A stretch of 30,626 nt of DNA from Micavibrio sp. UBA1672 (GTDB lineage: Bacteria > Pseudomonadota > Alphaproteobacteria > Micavibrionales > Micavibrionaceae): the NCBI GenBank assembly GCA_002320665.1, contig DCKO01000084.1, positions 1 through 30,626 on the forward strand, in the 5' to 3' direction. Position 1 is the stretch's first letter; each line of letters starts with the position of its first letter. The notes under the pieces were generated by a model. The model was not told where the DNA came from. It ran no database searches and was given only the letters and a program-made list of their open reading frames with translations. Positions 15,893 through 23,478 of the stretch are shown here, piece after piece. The position numbers were made by a program, and so were the translations under genes.

Positions 15893-16519
15893 TTATTGAA
15901 TAAGAATTTCCTGAAACAAAATATCTTTCACCTCTATGGGGTAAGCGGCCTGATTAACGCGGCTAAGCAATTCCATTTGAAGACGGTAAATTCCAGCAGA
16001 ACCACGCAGATCTCGAACTCTTAACTCCCGCAAGAACGTCTGAAACTGGTCAACGACTCTGGGAATTACTACCTGTATAGCCTCTGACTCCGAAGGGTCA
16101 GACAACTCCAGTTGAACAGTAAGTCTCAGATAACGAGGCGTTTCCTCTTCCGGTCCAGCTAAATTAACAATCATTGTCGGCACAGCAATAAATGCACTAC
16201 TCCCACCCCCGCTGCCGTGATCGCCGCCGCCACTACTGCCATGACTATCTTTGGCCTCGGCATGATCATCACCGCCTTCTTCACCGTGACCATCTTCCCC
16301 CTCAGCATGCTCCTCGGCTTCGATCCCCAAAAGAGAATCCAGATACCCCATATAATAGGCACCACCACCGCCACCACCCAATAAAAGCAACGGAACCAAA
16401 ATCAGCAATACCTTCTTAAGACCACCTTTCTTAGGTTCCTCATCAAGGCCTTCACCACCTTCCGCGGCAGCACCAGCACCATCACCATCATTTTCTGCTT
16501 GTTCTTCTTCGTCAGCCAT
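15893..16519 (-). CDS. fliL: Flagellar stator-associated protein FliL
   Basis: FliL surrounds the stator and stabilises or activates it. I chose the ATG at 16519 (208 residues) because AGGAA lies just upstream. A start at 16609 would add 30 residues unlike FliL. The cytoplasmic N-terminus is acidic and Gly/Ala-rich. The membrane segment is about 35-58 and ends in a glycine run. The conserved periplasmic domain (about 108-208) includes VPTMIVNLAG, RYLRLTVQLEL and the ending IEVKDILFQEILIQ. Between them is an inserted stretch rich in Gly, Asp, Glu and His (68-108, histidines at 71, 78, 86, 93 and 101). It is the first gene of the minus-strand motor operon. Confidence 0.93.
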   Translation of the reverse strand: MADEEEQAENDGDGAGAAAEGGEGLDEEPKKGGLKKVLLILVPLLLLGGGGGGAYYMGYLDSLLGIEAEEHAEGEDGHGEEGGDDHAEAKDSHGSSGGGDHGSGGGSSAFIAVPTMIVNLAGPEEETPRYLRLTVQLELSDPSESEAIQVVIPRVVDQFQTFLRELRVRDLRGSAGIYRLQMELLSRVNQAAYPIEVKDILFQEILIQ

Positions 16520-16839
16520 AATTTTTTCCTGAATGTCAGCGGTAGATAAAAAAACGCAAGTGCTTACATTATAATATAAATTATCCCGGAGGTCTAAGGG
16601 CTTGGGCAATCTATCAACACGGATTTAAACAATAATAAAAAGCACTGTAATCCACAGGCAAAAACTGCCGTGCTTTGCATAAAATACCCGGCAAGAATCC
16701 GGTTTTCGTCCTAAACACAAAACAGTAGAATCTTACAAAAACAAGAATAAGGCATTGATTTAAAACAATACATCAAGTCTGGCACAAGCAATGCATTTAT
16801 CTTTACGAAGATTTTTTAACTCAAGTAAAGCTAAAACAA
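16520..16839. promoter_or_regulatory. Divergent fliL / flgF control region
   Basis: This 320-bp gap holds no gene. For fliL (minus) a -10-like TATAAT lies at 16573-16568, with only a weak -35. For flgF (plus) there is a sigma-54 site at 16780-16795. Between them are GGCA-AAAAC-TGCC (16657-16669) and CCGG-CAAGAAT-CCGG (16688-16702), and two GANTC sites (16695-16699 and 16728-16732). The inverted repeats lie roughly 80-120 bp from the sigma-54 site, where an activator such as FlbD would bind. That link is inference. Confidence 0.55.
16780..16795 (+). promoter_or_regulatory. Sigma-54 promoter of flgF operon
   Basis: TGGCAC at 16780-16785, five bases, then ATGCA. The GG and GC pairs have the exact 10-bp spacing of the -24/-12 elements of RpoN promoters, and only one position of the -12 box differs from TTGC. 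Transcription would start near 16806, about 34 nt before the flgF ATG. Many flagellar operons of this class in alphaproteobacteria are driven by sigma-54 with FlbD. Confidence 0.8.
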
Positions 16840-17559
16840 ATGGAAAACAGTATATATCTCGCATTATCGCGCCAAATGACGCTCCAGACCAATATGGATA
16901 TTGTCGCGAATAATGTCGCAAATATGAACACCACAGGTTTCAGAGCACAAAATGTGGTCTTCGAAGAATATATTTCCGATCCCAGATATGGGGATGATCC
17001 ACTTTCTTTCGCCTATGACCGCGGAGAATACCAGAAAACAGATCCCGGCTCACAAGAGCAAACCAATAACCCGTATAACGTAGCCCTTAATGGCCCGGGC
17101 TTTATGGGCATCCAAGGCCCGACAGGTGAAACCGTTTACACGCGCGATGGTAATTTCCAGCGCTCGATTGATGGCACACTCGTAACTATGGCAGGCTTTC
17201 CAGTTATGGGACAAGGCGGCCCCATTAATATTCCCGATAATTCTCTGGAGCTTAGCATTGATGAAAGAGGTGTAATCTCCAATCAGGACGGAGAATTAGG
17301 CCAGCTTATGATCGTTGAATTCGACAATGTCCAAAATCTGGAAGCCATGGGCAATAACGTCTACCGCAGCGATGATCCCTCTATTCCTGCAGAAAACACA
17401 ATGGCTGCACAAGGCTTTTTAGAGGGATCAAACGTCAAGCCTGTTGTGGAAATTACGCGCATGATTGAAATCCTTCGCGACTTCCAAAGCACACAGAAAA
17501 TTTTACAAACCGAACATGACCGCCTGCGCTCCGCGATACAGGCCCTAACACAAAGATAA
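16840..17559 (+). CDS. flgF: Flagellar proximal rod protein FlgF
   Basis: FlgF is a rod component in the periplasm, secreted by the flagellar export system. It has 239 residues. The N-terminal rod motif is near residues 20-36 (MDIVANNVANMNTTGFRAQN), a shared segment YTRDGNFQRSIDGTLV lies in the middle, and the C-terminal rod/hook motif VVEITRMIEILRDFQSTQKIL is at about 200-220. It is shorter than FlgG, as expected, and has no Sec signal. It is first in flgF-flgG-flgA-flgH, with flgG starting 26 bp later. The sigma-54 promoter just upstream drives the operon. Confidence 0.94.
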   Translation: MENSIYLALSRQMTLQTNMDIVANNVANMNTTGFRAQNVVFEEYISDPRYGDDPLSFAYDRGEYQKTDPGSQEQTNNPYNVALNGPGFMGIQGPTGETVYTRDGNFQRSIDGTLVTMAGFPVMGQGGPINIPDNSLELSIDERGVISNQDGELGQLMIVEFDNVQNLEAMGNNVYRSDDPSIPAENTMAAQGFLEGSNVKPVVEITRMIEILRDFQSTQKILQTEHDRLRSAIQALTQR

Positions 17560-17585
17560 AACTTAAAGAGTAGGAGAAGCTAAAA

Positions 17586-18371
17586 ATGAGATCACTTGAT
17601 ATCGGCGCAACAGGCATGATGGCACAGCAACTTAATGTTGATGTGATTTCCAACAACATCGCCAATATGACAACCACAGGCTATAAAAAACAACGCGCAG
17701 CCTTTCAGGATTTGATGTATCAAAACCTGAACCGCCCCGGCTCCACATCTTCAGATTCCGGCACAACAGTACCCTCTGGCTTACAAGTTGGCCTTGGTGT
17801 TAAAACAGGCGCTGTCTACCGCATGCATTCACAAGGCACAGTCCAAGCCACAGATAATGAGCTTGATCTGGCTATTTTGGGAGACGGGTTCTTTCAGGTT
17901 GAATTGCCCGATGGCACAACAGCCTATACACGCGATGGAACACTGCAAATCAACGAAAATGGTGAACTTGTAACCGTGCACGGCTACCGTATCTTGCCGG
18001 GTATCACTATTCCAGATAATGCCACGGGAATAGATATAAATGCCGAAGGTGAAATTTTGGCCACAATCCAGTCACAAGTTGCAGTATCCAATCTTGGTCA
18101 ACTGCAAATGACCACATTTATTAATCCTACAGGCCTCGAAGCCATTGGTAATAACTTGCTCGTCGAAACCACAGCTTCTGGTTCTCCGGTTACAGGAATA
18201 GCCGGACAAGATCAATTCGGACGCATTGAGCAAGGCGCTTTGGAACAATCTAACGTAGATGTTGTCGCAGAAATCACATCATTGATTACAGCGCAGCGAT
18301 CTTACGAGATGAACTCAAATGTAATTTCGACAAGCGACGAAATGCTGCAAACCGTATCACAGCTTAGATAA
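17586..18371 (+). CDS. flgG: Flagellar distal rod protein FlgG
   Basis: FlgG builds the distal rod that crosses the periplasm and peptidoglycan. The 261-residue length is the classical FlgG length. The N-terminus MRSLDIGATGMMAQQLNVDV and NNIANMTTTGYKKQRAAFQDL are family signatures, AYTRDGTLQINENGELVT is the conserved middle, and the C-terminus has GALEQSNVDVVAEITSLITAQRSYEMNS with the final SDEMLQTVSQLR. The start is supported by TAGGAG upstream. It sits 26 bp after flgF and 23 bp before flgA in one operon. Confidence 0.97.
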   Translation: MRSLDIGATGMMAQQLNVDVISNNIANMTTTGYKKQRAAFQDLMYQNLNRPGSTSSDSGTTVPSGLQVGLGVKTGAVYRMHSQGTVQATDNELDLAILGDGFFQVELPDGTTAYTRDGTLQINENGELVTVHGYRILPGITIPDNATGIDINAEGEILATIQSQVAVSNLGQLQMTTFINPTGLEAIGNNLLVETTASGSPVTGIAGQDQFGRIEQGALEQSNVDVVAEITSLITAQRSYEMNSNVISTSDEMLQTVSQLR

Positions 18372-18394
18372 GTAAAAATTAAGGGTAACCAATA

Positions 18395-19327
18395 ATGAAA
18401 CACAAAATCATATATAAAGCATTAGGTCTTATAATCTGTATAATCTTTGCGATACCTGCCCATGCAGTCGGGATCAAGGAAAACAGCATCATAACCGACA
18501 GCACTATCAAGCTTGGTGATATTTTCTATGGACTAAAAACCAACGAAGACCGCATCCTTGGCACAGCGCCCAAACCCGGTGATGAAATGATTCTGAGTGC
18601 CCGCACATTACTGCGCGTAGCCACGGCTATGGGATTAGACTGGAGACCAAGCAGCACAGCCGATCAGGTTCGTATCACACGCAAAGCCACCATCATCCGT
18701 AAAGAACAAGTCAAGGAAGAAATCAAAGAGGCCCTTGAGACATCTGATATTTACGGCGATTACGACTTAAAAATTCCAATGCATTATCAGGATGTTATCT
18801 TGCCTTATGACCAGCCTGCAGAAATTGACATCACGGACCTGAAAGTCGATACAGACCACAAGAATTTTACAGCCACCATCGCTGCGCCATCAGCCGAAAA
18901 TCCGATCCAGCACTTTACAATAAAAGGTGTATTACAACCTGTTATCGAAGTCCCCGTACTTCGTGAAAATATGGCACGCGGCAATATCATTAAGGAAAAG
19001 GATATTGATTTGGTCAAAGTACCGGAACATGAATTCACAAGAAACACAATCGGCTCGGTCAATGAATTGATCGGCATGTCGCCCCGCAGACTAATCGCCG
19101 CAGGGAAACCCATACAACTTACCGAGCTTATCGCCCCTTTGATCATCTCACGCGGAGAATTACTAACCATACAATTGCAGGAAGGTTCTCTTTCTCTAAG
19201 CACACAAGTCAAAGCCTTGGAAAATGGTTCCAAGGGCGATGTTATCCGCGTGGTTAACATCAGTAGCAATCAATCCCTGCAAGCGCAGGTCATCGGCGAA
19301 AAACAAGTCGCCGTTATAAGTAACTAG
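18395..19327 (+). CDS. flgA: Flagellar P-ring assembly chaperone FlgA
   Basis: FlgA is a periplasmic chaperone needed for P-ring (FlgI) assembly. The 310-residue protein starts with a Sec signal peptide (residues 1 to about 25, ending PAHA). The C-terminal SAF/ChapFlgA domain starts near residue 185 at VLRENMARGNIIKEKDI, with MSPRRLIAAGKPIQ and the ending SLQAQVIGEKQVAVISN. A longer N-terminal region (about 30-180) precedes it, as in many alphaproteobacterial FlgA. It lies between flgG and flgH in the same operon. Its client FlgI is encoded about 2 kb downstream in another operon. Confidence 0.94.
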   Translation: MKHKIIYKALGLIICIIFAIPAHAVGIKENSIITDSTIKLGDIFYGLKTNEDRILGTAPKPGDEMILSARTLLRVATAMGLDWRPSSTADQVRITRKATIIRKEQVKEEIKEALETSDIYGDYDLKIPMHYQDVILPYDQPAEIDITDLKVDTDHKNFTATIAAPSAENPIQHFTIKGVLQPVIEVPVLRENMARGNIIKEKDIDLVKVPEHEFTRNTIGSVNELIGMSPRRLIAAGKPIQLTELIAPLIISRGELLTIQLQEGSLSLSTQVKALENGSKGDVIRVVNISSNQSLQAQVIGEKQVAVISN

Positions 19328-19342
19328 AAAAGGACATTAAGA

Positions 19343-20095
19343 ATGCGTAACACAAGAAATATAAAAATACTGGCGATTTTACTCTCCTGCTCCATGATGG
19401 CGGGATGCTCGACAGCCGATAGGATCTCCAAAATCGGTGAAGCCCCACAAATGTCCAAAATCGAAGACCCACAAATTCAGGCCGGATATCAACCTGTCAG
19501 CTTACCCATGCCGGCTCCCAAACGGGTAACCAAGCAAAAAAACTCCCTATGGCAAAGTGACCGTGTGACCTTCTTCAAGGATCAACGTGCCAGTGATGTC
19601 GGTGACATCATAACGGTAATGATTGATATTGCAGACGAAGCCACCATCGACAATGAAACAGAGCGCACACGCACAAGCAGCGAAGATGCCGCTCTGCCCG
19701 CCCTTCTTGGCTATGAACAAGCACTGGACCGTGTACTTCCTCAGGCCATTGATAACACCTCCCTAACCGAATTTGGCGCAGATTCAAGCCATACAGGATC
19801 AGGGAGTATCGAACGAGAAGATGAAATCAAACTACGCATGGCAGCCCTCATTACGCAAATTCTACCCAACGGAAATATGGTCATTCACGGCAAACAGGAA
19901 GTGCGCGTAAACTTTGAAAAGCGTATCTTGAATATTGACGGCGTCATCAGACCCGAAGATATCAGCCCCGAAAACACGATTGCCTATGACCAGATTGCCG
20001 AAGCCCGCATTATCTATGGCGGCGAAGGTCAAATCACAGACATGCAACAACCCCGCTACGGCCAGCAGCTCTATGATATCCTCTTCCCATTCTAA
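19343..20095 (+). CDS. flgH: Flagellar L-ring lipoprotein FlgH
   Basis: FlgH forms the outer-membrane L ring. The 250-residue protein has a lipoprotein signal with lipobox MAGC, making C22 the lipidated residue. The core includes SLWQSDRVTFFKDQRASDVGDIITVMIDI at about 68-96, and the typical ending YDQIAEARIIYGGEGQITDMQ with the final QQLYDILFPF. The start is supported by AAAAGGA upstream. It is the last gene of the flgF operon. A long nested inverted repeat follows it before the convergent dksA gene. Confidence 0.96.
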   Translation: MRNTRNIKILAILLSCSMMAGCSTADRISKIGEAPQMSKIEDPQIQAGYQPVSLPMPAPKRVTKQKNSLWQSDRVTFFKDQRASDVGDIITVMIDIADEATIDNETERTRTSSEDAALPALLGYEQALDRVLPQAIDNTSLTEFGADSSHTGSGSIEREDEIKLRMAALITQILPNGNMVIHGKQEVRVNFEKRILNIDGVIRPEDISPENTIAYDQIAEARIIYGGEGQITDMQQPRYGQQLYDILFPF

Positions 20096-20128
20096 TATGG
20101 TTTTAATCAGAATACATAAAGCAAAGAG

Positions 20129-20208
20129 CGTTTAGCTTGAATTATGAACAAGGAGCGAAATGTACAAAATAGTACATGAGTGACACGTGAAGCTATTCAG
20201 GCTAAACG
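20129..20208. repeat. Nested inverted repeats between convergent flgH and dksA
   Basis: CGTTTAGCTTGAAT (20129-20142) pairs with ATTCAGGCTAAACG (20195-20208), 14 bp with one G-T position. Inside it lies a second perfect repeat ATGTAC (20160-20165) / GTACAT (20172-20177). The whole can fold as a long hairpin or cruciform. It sits between two genes that end toward each other. There is no T run on either side, so a standard intrinsic terminator is unlikely, though a bidirectional processing or termination structure is possible. Confidence 0.7.
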
Positions 20209-20218
20209 ATCAAAGCTA

Positions 20219-20653
20219 TTAGTCGTCGCGGTGAGTTTTTTCCATGCGCTCATGACGCTCTTGCGCTTCAAGACTAAGAGACGCAATCGGACGGGCTTTC
20301 AAGCGACCAATTGAAATAGGCTCACCTGTTTCATCACAATAGCCATACTCATCTTCATCAATCTTGCGAAGCGTAGAGTTAATCTTGGAAATCAGCTTTC
20401 TCTCACGATCACGCGTTCTTAGCTCAAGGGCATGATCTGTCTCGGCAGAAGCACGATCAGCCAGATCCGGCTTTTGCAATTCTGTACTTTGTAAGGTCTC
20501 TGAAATAGTCGCCTCAGATTCTTTCAAAAGTTCTGTACGCCAATCGATCAGAGCTTTACGAAAATATTCCTTCATCACAGGATTCATAAAGTCGCCCTTA
20601 TCTTTTTCAGGATCATAATCAGGTGGTAATGTTACACTTGTAGGGGTTGCCAT
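20219..20653 (-). CDS. dksA: DksA-type RNA polymerase-binding regulator, cysteine-poor
   Basis: DksA enters the RNA polymerase secondary channel and works with ppGpp in the stringent response. The 144-residue protein has the coiled coil with the tip motif D63-x-x-D66-x-A68 and the conserved LELRTRDRERKLISKI, then the globular end GYCDETGEPISIGRLKARP. Of the four zinc cysteines of classical DksA only C106 remains. The others are T109, S127 and A130, so zinc is probably not bound. Alphaproteobacterial DksA proteins often have this form. It follows fliX on the same strand, 121 bp downstream. Confidence 0.92.
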   Translation of the reverse strand: MATPTSVTLPPDYDPEKDKGDFMNPVMKEYFRKALIDWRTELLKESEATISETLQSTELQKPDLADRASAETDHALELRTRDRERKLISKINSTLRKIDEDEYGYCDETGEPISIGRLKARPIASLSLEAQERHERMEKTHRDD

Positions 20654-20774
20654 GTTTCCCTGCCCTCTTTCTATTGTTTAAACCATGTAAAAACATCTAT
20701 AAATTCAAAGTGCGTGAGAATATAAATGCGAACAGATTTAAAAACAACAAAAATCGAATAAATGAAAAAATTGT

Positions 20775-21215
20775 TTAGAGTTTTTGATCCATGGACACGC
20801 GCATTTTAGCAAGCTCGACCTGCGCCCGTAGATCTATTTCATCCATAATCGCGACCAAAGCCGGATCTTCAATTTTATCCCTGTGCGAGGCCACAACATC
20901 CGCCACATCAATCATATGACCAACCGTTAAATTACCGCCTAACATCGCCAGACGTATTTGCTCCAGCTTATTCAAAATCGTATCGGCGCGCATGCGGGCA
21001 CGTTTTTTTGCCTGACGCTGCGTCGGGTCTTCCGCCCCCTGCACAGCCAACAGCGCATCCACTTGCGCAATAGACTGGGTTGTTGCCGCACCCGAAACGC
21101 CTTCTGATCCAGACTTCATAAACTGGCTGAAATCCACATTCCCGGACTGTTTTGCACCAGATGATTTTTTTGCGCCGGAAGATGAACCAGTGCGTTTTGA
21201 CCCTTCAACTTTCAT
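20775..21215 (-). CDS. fliX: Flagellar assembly regulator FliX
   Basis: FliX controls the sigma-54 activator FlbD and couples early basal body assembly to class III/IV gene expression in Caulobacter. The 146-residue protein has a low-complexity basic N-terminus (Ser/Gly/Lys), then the conserved part with IAQVDALLAVQG at about 49-60 and ADTILNKLEQIRLAMLGGNL at about 77-96, and a helical end with DEIDLRAQVELAKMRV. The ATG at 21215 is preceded by AAAGGA. It is divergent from flgI, whose promoter is of the sigma-54 type. A minus-strand TGGCAT-N17-TATAAT could be its own sigma-70 promoter (about 21275-21247). flbD is not in this window. Confidence 0.9.
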   Translation of the reverse strand: MKVEGSKRTGSSSGAKKSSGAKQSGNVDFSQFMKSGSEGVSGAATTQSIAQVDALLAVQGAEDPTQRQAKKRARMRADTILNKLEQIRLAMLGGNLTVGHMIDVADVVASHRDKIEDPALVAIMDEIDLRAQVELAKMRVSMDQKL

Positions 21216-21273
21216 AAATGAATCCTTTTTGAAAGATTATATACCCATTATACGCCCTTTGGGTAAAAAATGC

Positions 21274-21289
21274 CACGGTCAAAACCGTG
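21274..21289. promoter_or_regulatory. Inverted repeat between fliX and flgI
   Basis: CACGGT (21274-21279) and ACCGTG (21284-21289) are perfect inverted copies with a 4-nt spacer, 68 bp upstream of the flgI sigma-54 site. It also lies at the -35 side of the possible fliX promoter. It could be an activator or repressor site acting on both genes. The sequence differs from the GGCA/TGCC repeat at flgF, so a shared regulator is not proven. Confidence 0.5.
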
Positions 21290-21356
21290 TGAAAATAAGC
21301 GGGCGGTATTTTTTTCCCTTCCTGAAGCCTACCCGACAAAGAACAGTAAAAAAAAC

Positions 21357-21372
21357 TGGCACGCTATTCGCA
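21357..21372 (+). promoter_or_regulatory. Sigma-54 type promoter of the flgI operon
   Basis: TGGCAC at 21357-21362, five bases, then TCGCA. The -24 GG and -12 GC are at the correct 10-bp spacing, with one mismatch in the -12 box. Transcription would start near 21383, about 93 nt before the flgI ATG at 21476. It is the second such site in the window with an identical TGGCAC half. Confidence 0.75.
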
Positions 21373-21475
21373 TTACCCCCTTATGTACGTAGTTTTTATC
21401 TCCTTTCCTAAAAGAATTACGGACACAAAGTTGTAGTTAAGAAGAAGTAACAAGACAGAGTTTATGAAGTAAAAG

Positions 21476-22636
21476 ATGACTTATAATAAAAAGAATAAAA
21501 ATGGTAAATTCCTAAACAAACTGATCCTCATTATTGTAGGTTCAGCCTTGTTTCTTACCACATCTTTTCTTCATAGCCCTGCCTTTGCTAAAACCTCCCG
21601 CATTAAAGATATAGTCGACATAGAAGGCGTTCGCGCCAACCAACTTGTCGGGTATGGTCTTGTTGTCGGTCTTAACGGTACAGGTGATGGGCTAAACAAT
21701 TCACCCTTCACAGAACAAAGTTTAATTGCCATGCTTGAACGCCTCGGTGTGAATGTTCGCGGGCAAAATATGAATACAGGCAATGTCGCCGCCGTCATGG
21801 TAACGGCTACCCTGCCCCCGTTTAAAAACCAAGGCTCCCGCATTGATGTCAATGTCTCGGCATTAGGCGATGCCAGCTCCTTACAAGGCGGTACATTGAT
21901 GGTGACACCATTGATGGGTGCAGACGGGGAAGTTTATGCCGTTGCCCAAGGCGAGGTAAATATTGCCGGGTTTTCTGTAGAGGGCGAAGCAGCCTCTATC
22001 ACCCAGAACATCCCAACCACTGGCCGCATCCCTAATGGCGGTATTATCGAGCGCGAGATTAACTTTGACCTGGCGGAATTACAGCAAGTACGCCTAGCCC
22101 TTCGCAACCCTGACTTTACCACAGCCAGACGTATTTCTGATGCTATTAACGGATTTACGACATCCTCAATTGCCTCGGCAGAAAATTCCGCCAGCGTTCT
22201 CCTCAAGCGTCCGGCAAATTATGACGGCTCGATTGTTGATCTGATCACAGATATAGAACAACTCCCGATCCAGCCTGACCAAATCGCAAAAGTTGTCATC
22301 AGCGAACGCACAGGTGTGATTGTGATGGGCGCCAATGTCCGCGTCAGCAATGTCGCCATCGCGCAAGGTAACCTGACTTTAAAAATCACAGAAACCCCAC
22401 AAGTCTCGCAAGCCAACCCCTTTGCCGATCAGGGGGAAACAATTATTGTACCTCGCACCGATGTCGAAGCCAATACCGGAGATGATGTTAAACTCGCCGT
22501 ACTGGATACAGGTGTAACCCTGCAGGAACTTGTAACCGGATTAAACAAACTTGGCGTGCGCCCCCGCGATATCATCACAATACTACATGCGATCAAAGCT
22601 GCTGGCGCCCTTCAAGCTGATATAGAGGTAATGTAA
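21476..22636 (+). CDS. flgI: Flagellar P-ring protein FlgI
   Basis: FlgI forms the P ring around the rod in the peptidoglycan layer. The 386-residue protein has a long basic N-terminus and a Sec signal peptide ending AFA at about 38. The mature start KTSRIKDIVDIEGVRANQLVG and GYGLVVGLNGTGDG are strong family signatures. MLERLGVNVR, VNVSALGDASSLQGGTLMVTPL and the C-terminal TGVTLQELVTGLNKLGVRPRD are also present. It leads flgI-flgJ-flgN-like pair-fliK-flgD-flgE, with flgJ starting 2 nt after its stop codon. Confidence 0.97.
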   Translation: MTYNKKNKNGKFLNKLILIIVGSALFLTTSFLHSPAFAKTSRIKDIVDIEGVRANQLVGYGLVVGLNGTGDGLNNSPFTEQSLIAMLERLGVNVRGQNMNTGNVAAVMVTATLPPFKNQGSRIDVNVSALGDASSLQGGTLMVTPLMGADGEVYAVAQGEVNIAGFSVEGEAASITQNIPTTGRIPNGGIIEREINFDLAELQQVRLALRNPDFTTARRISDAINGFTTSSIASAENSASVLLKRPANYDGSIVDLITDIEQLPIQPDQIAKVVISERTGVIVMGANVRVSNVAIAQGNLTLKITETPQVSQANPFADQGETIIVPRTDVEANTGDDVKLAVLDTGVTLQELVTGLNKLGVRPRDIITILHAIKAAGALQADIEVM

Positions 22637-22638
22637 TC

Positions 22639-23001
22639 ATGATCGAAGCAAACTTATCCCCACAAATCGCCATGATGAATGCCAAGGCCAATCACACAGA
22701 TCCAGCCAGAGTTTTGGATAGCTCCACCCTAAAGCGCATAGATGAAAGCGCCAAGGAATTCGAGGCCATCTTTATATCTGAAATGATAAAGCCCATGTTC
22801 GAAGGCCTTGAAACAGACGGCATGTTCGGCGGCGGTCAGGGAGAAGAAATCTTCCGCAACCTTATGTTTCAGGAGTTCGGTAATAACATCGCCAATAATA
22901 ACGGTGTTGGCATTGCCGATCATGTCAAAGAGCAACTTATCCGCATTCAGGCTAAAAACATGCCTACCCCCAGAGAAACTGGAACGGATTTTGCAAAATA
23001 A
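22639..23001 (+). CDS. flgJ: Rod-binding protein, FlgJ N-terminal type
   Basis: The 120-residue product contains only the rod-binding domain, with AKEFEAIFISEMIKPMFEGL at about 37-56 and GGGQGEEIFRNLMFQEFGNNIA at about 63-84. The muramidase domain found in enterobacterial FlgJ is absent, so another enzyme must open the peptidoglycan. Such single-domain forms are usual in alphaproteobacteria. It starts 2 nt after flgI, so the pair is probably coupled, and it should act at the rod cap during assembly. Confidence 0.92.
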   Translation: MIEANLSPQIAMMNAKANHTDPARVLDSSTLKRIDESAKEFEAIFISEMIKPMFEGLETDGMFGGGQGEEIFRNLMFQEFGNNIANNNGVGIADHVKEQLIRIQAKNMPTPRETGTDFAK

Positions 23002-23019
23002 TTTTCACCACATAATTAA

Positions 23020-23475
23020 ATGGACAAAACAATGAAAGACACAAGGCACATAAAACAGGAACCCAACGTTTTAAGCAGTAACGTCAATCTTGCGATGCGC
23101 GAAATGATCCGCATCAGCGAAAGACTTGTCCATTTGGCCGAAGACGAGACACACGCTCTTGTCCGTGGTGACCTCATGCAGTTTGCAGTAGCGCAAAAAG
23201 AGAAAGAGAAACTTGCCTCTCGCTACGCAAAAGCTTCGGAAGAATTCCGAAGCCGCATAGAGGACTTCAAAAAAGCCGACAAAATTTTGATCAACAAACT
23301 GGACACGCTGCAAACTGACATACGTCAAAAAACAGAATGCAACAACAAGATGATCGATCAAATCAAGAAGAAGAGTCTGGCCAATACAAAAGCCACTCTT
23401 CTGACCGCGCAGGATTTAGGACAAAGACTGCATATCCCTCAAAGCCCTAAAAACCAAGAAAGGCAGAGTGCATAA
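23020..23475 (+). CDS. FlgN-like coiled-coil protein, first copy
   Basis: The 151-residue product is almost wholly helical. The segment REMIRISERLVHLAEDETHALVRGDL (about 27-52) resembles the N-terminal part of FlgN, the export chaperone for hook-associated proteins, including the typical E-x-x-AL-x-x-x-D. A basic Lys-rich helix follows to about 135. The assignment rests on size, helical profile and position between flgJ and fliK. The true start could be the ATG at 23032, since neither has a strong ribosome site. The following gene, 3 nt later, has the same general design. Confidence 0.65.
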   Translation: MDKTMKDTRHIKQEPNVLSSNVNLAMREMIRISERLVHLAEDETHALVRGDLMQFAVAQKEKEKLASRYAKASEEFRSRIEDFKKADKILINKLDTLQTDIRQKTECNNKMIDQIKKKSLANTKATLLTAQDLGQRLHIPQSPKNQERQSA

Positions 23476-23478
23476 GTC

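Noticed and set aside
16520..16609. Longer FliL starting at 16609
   Set aside because: The extra 30 residues do not look like FliL and the ATG at 16519 has AGGAA just upstream, so the shorter form was kept.
20129..20208. Bidirectional intrinsic terminator
   Set aside because: The stem is strong but there is no T run on either side, so I report it as a repeat of unknown role.
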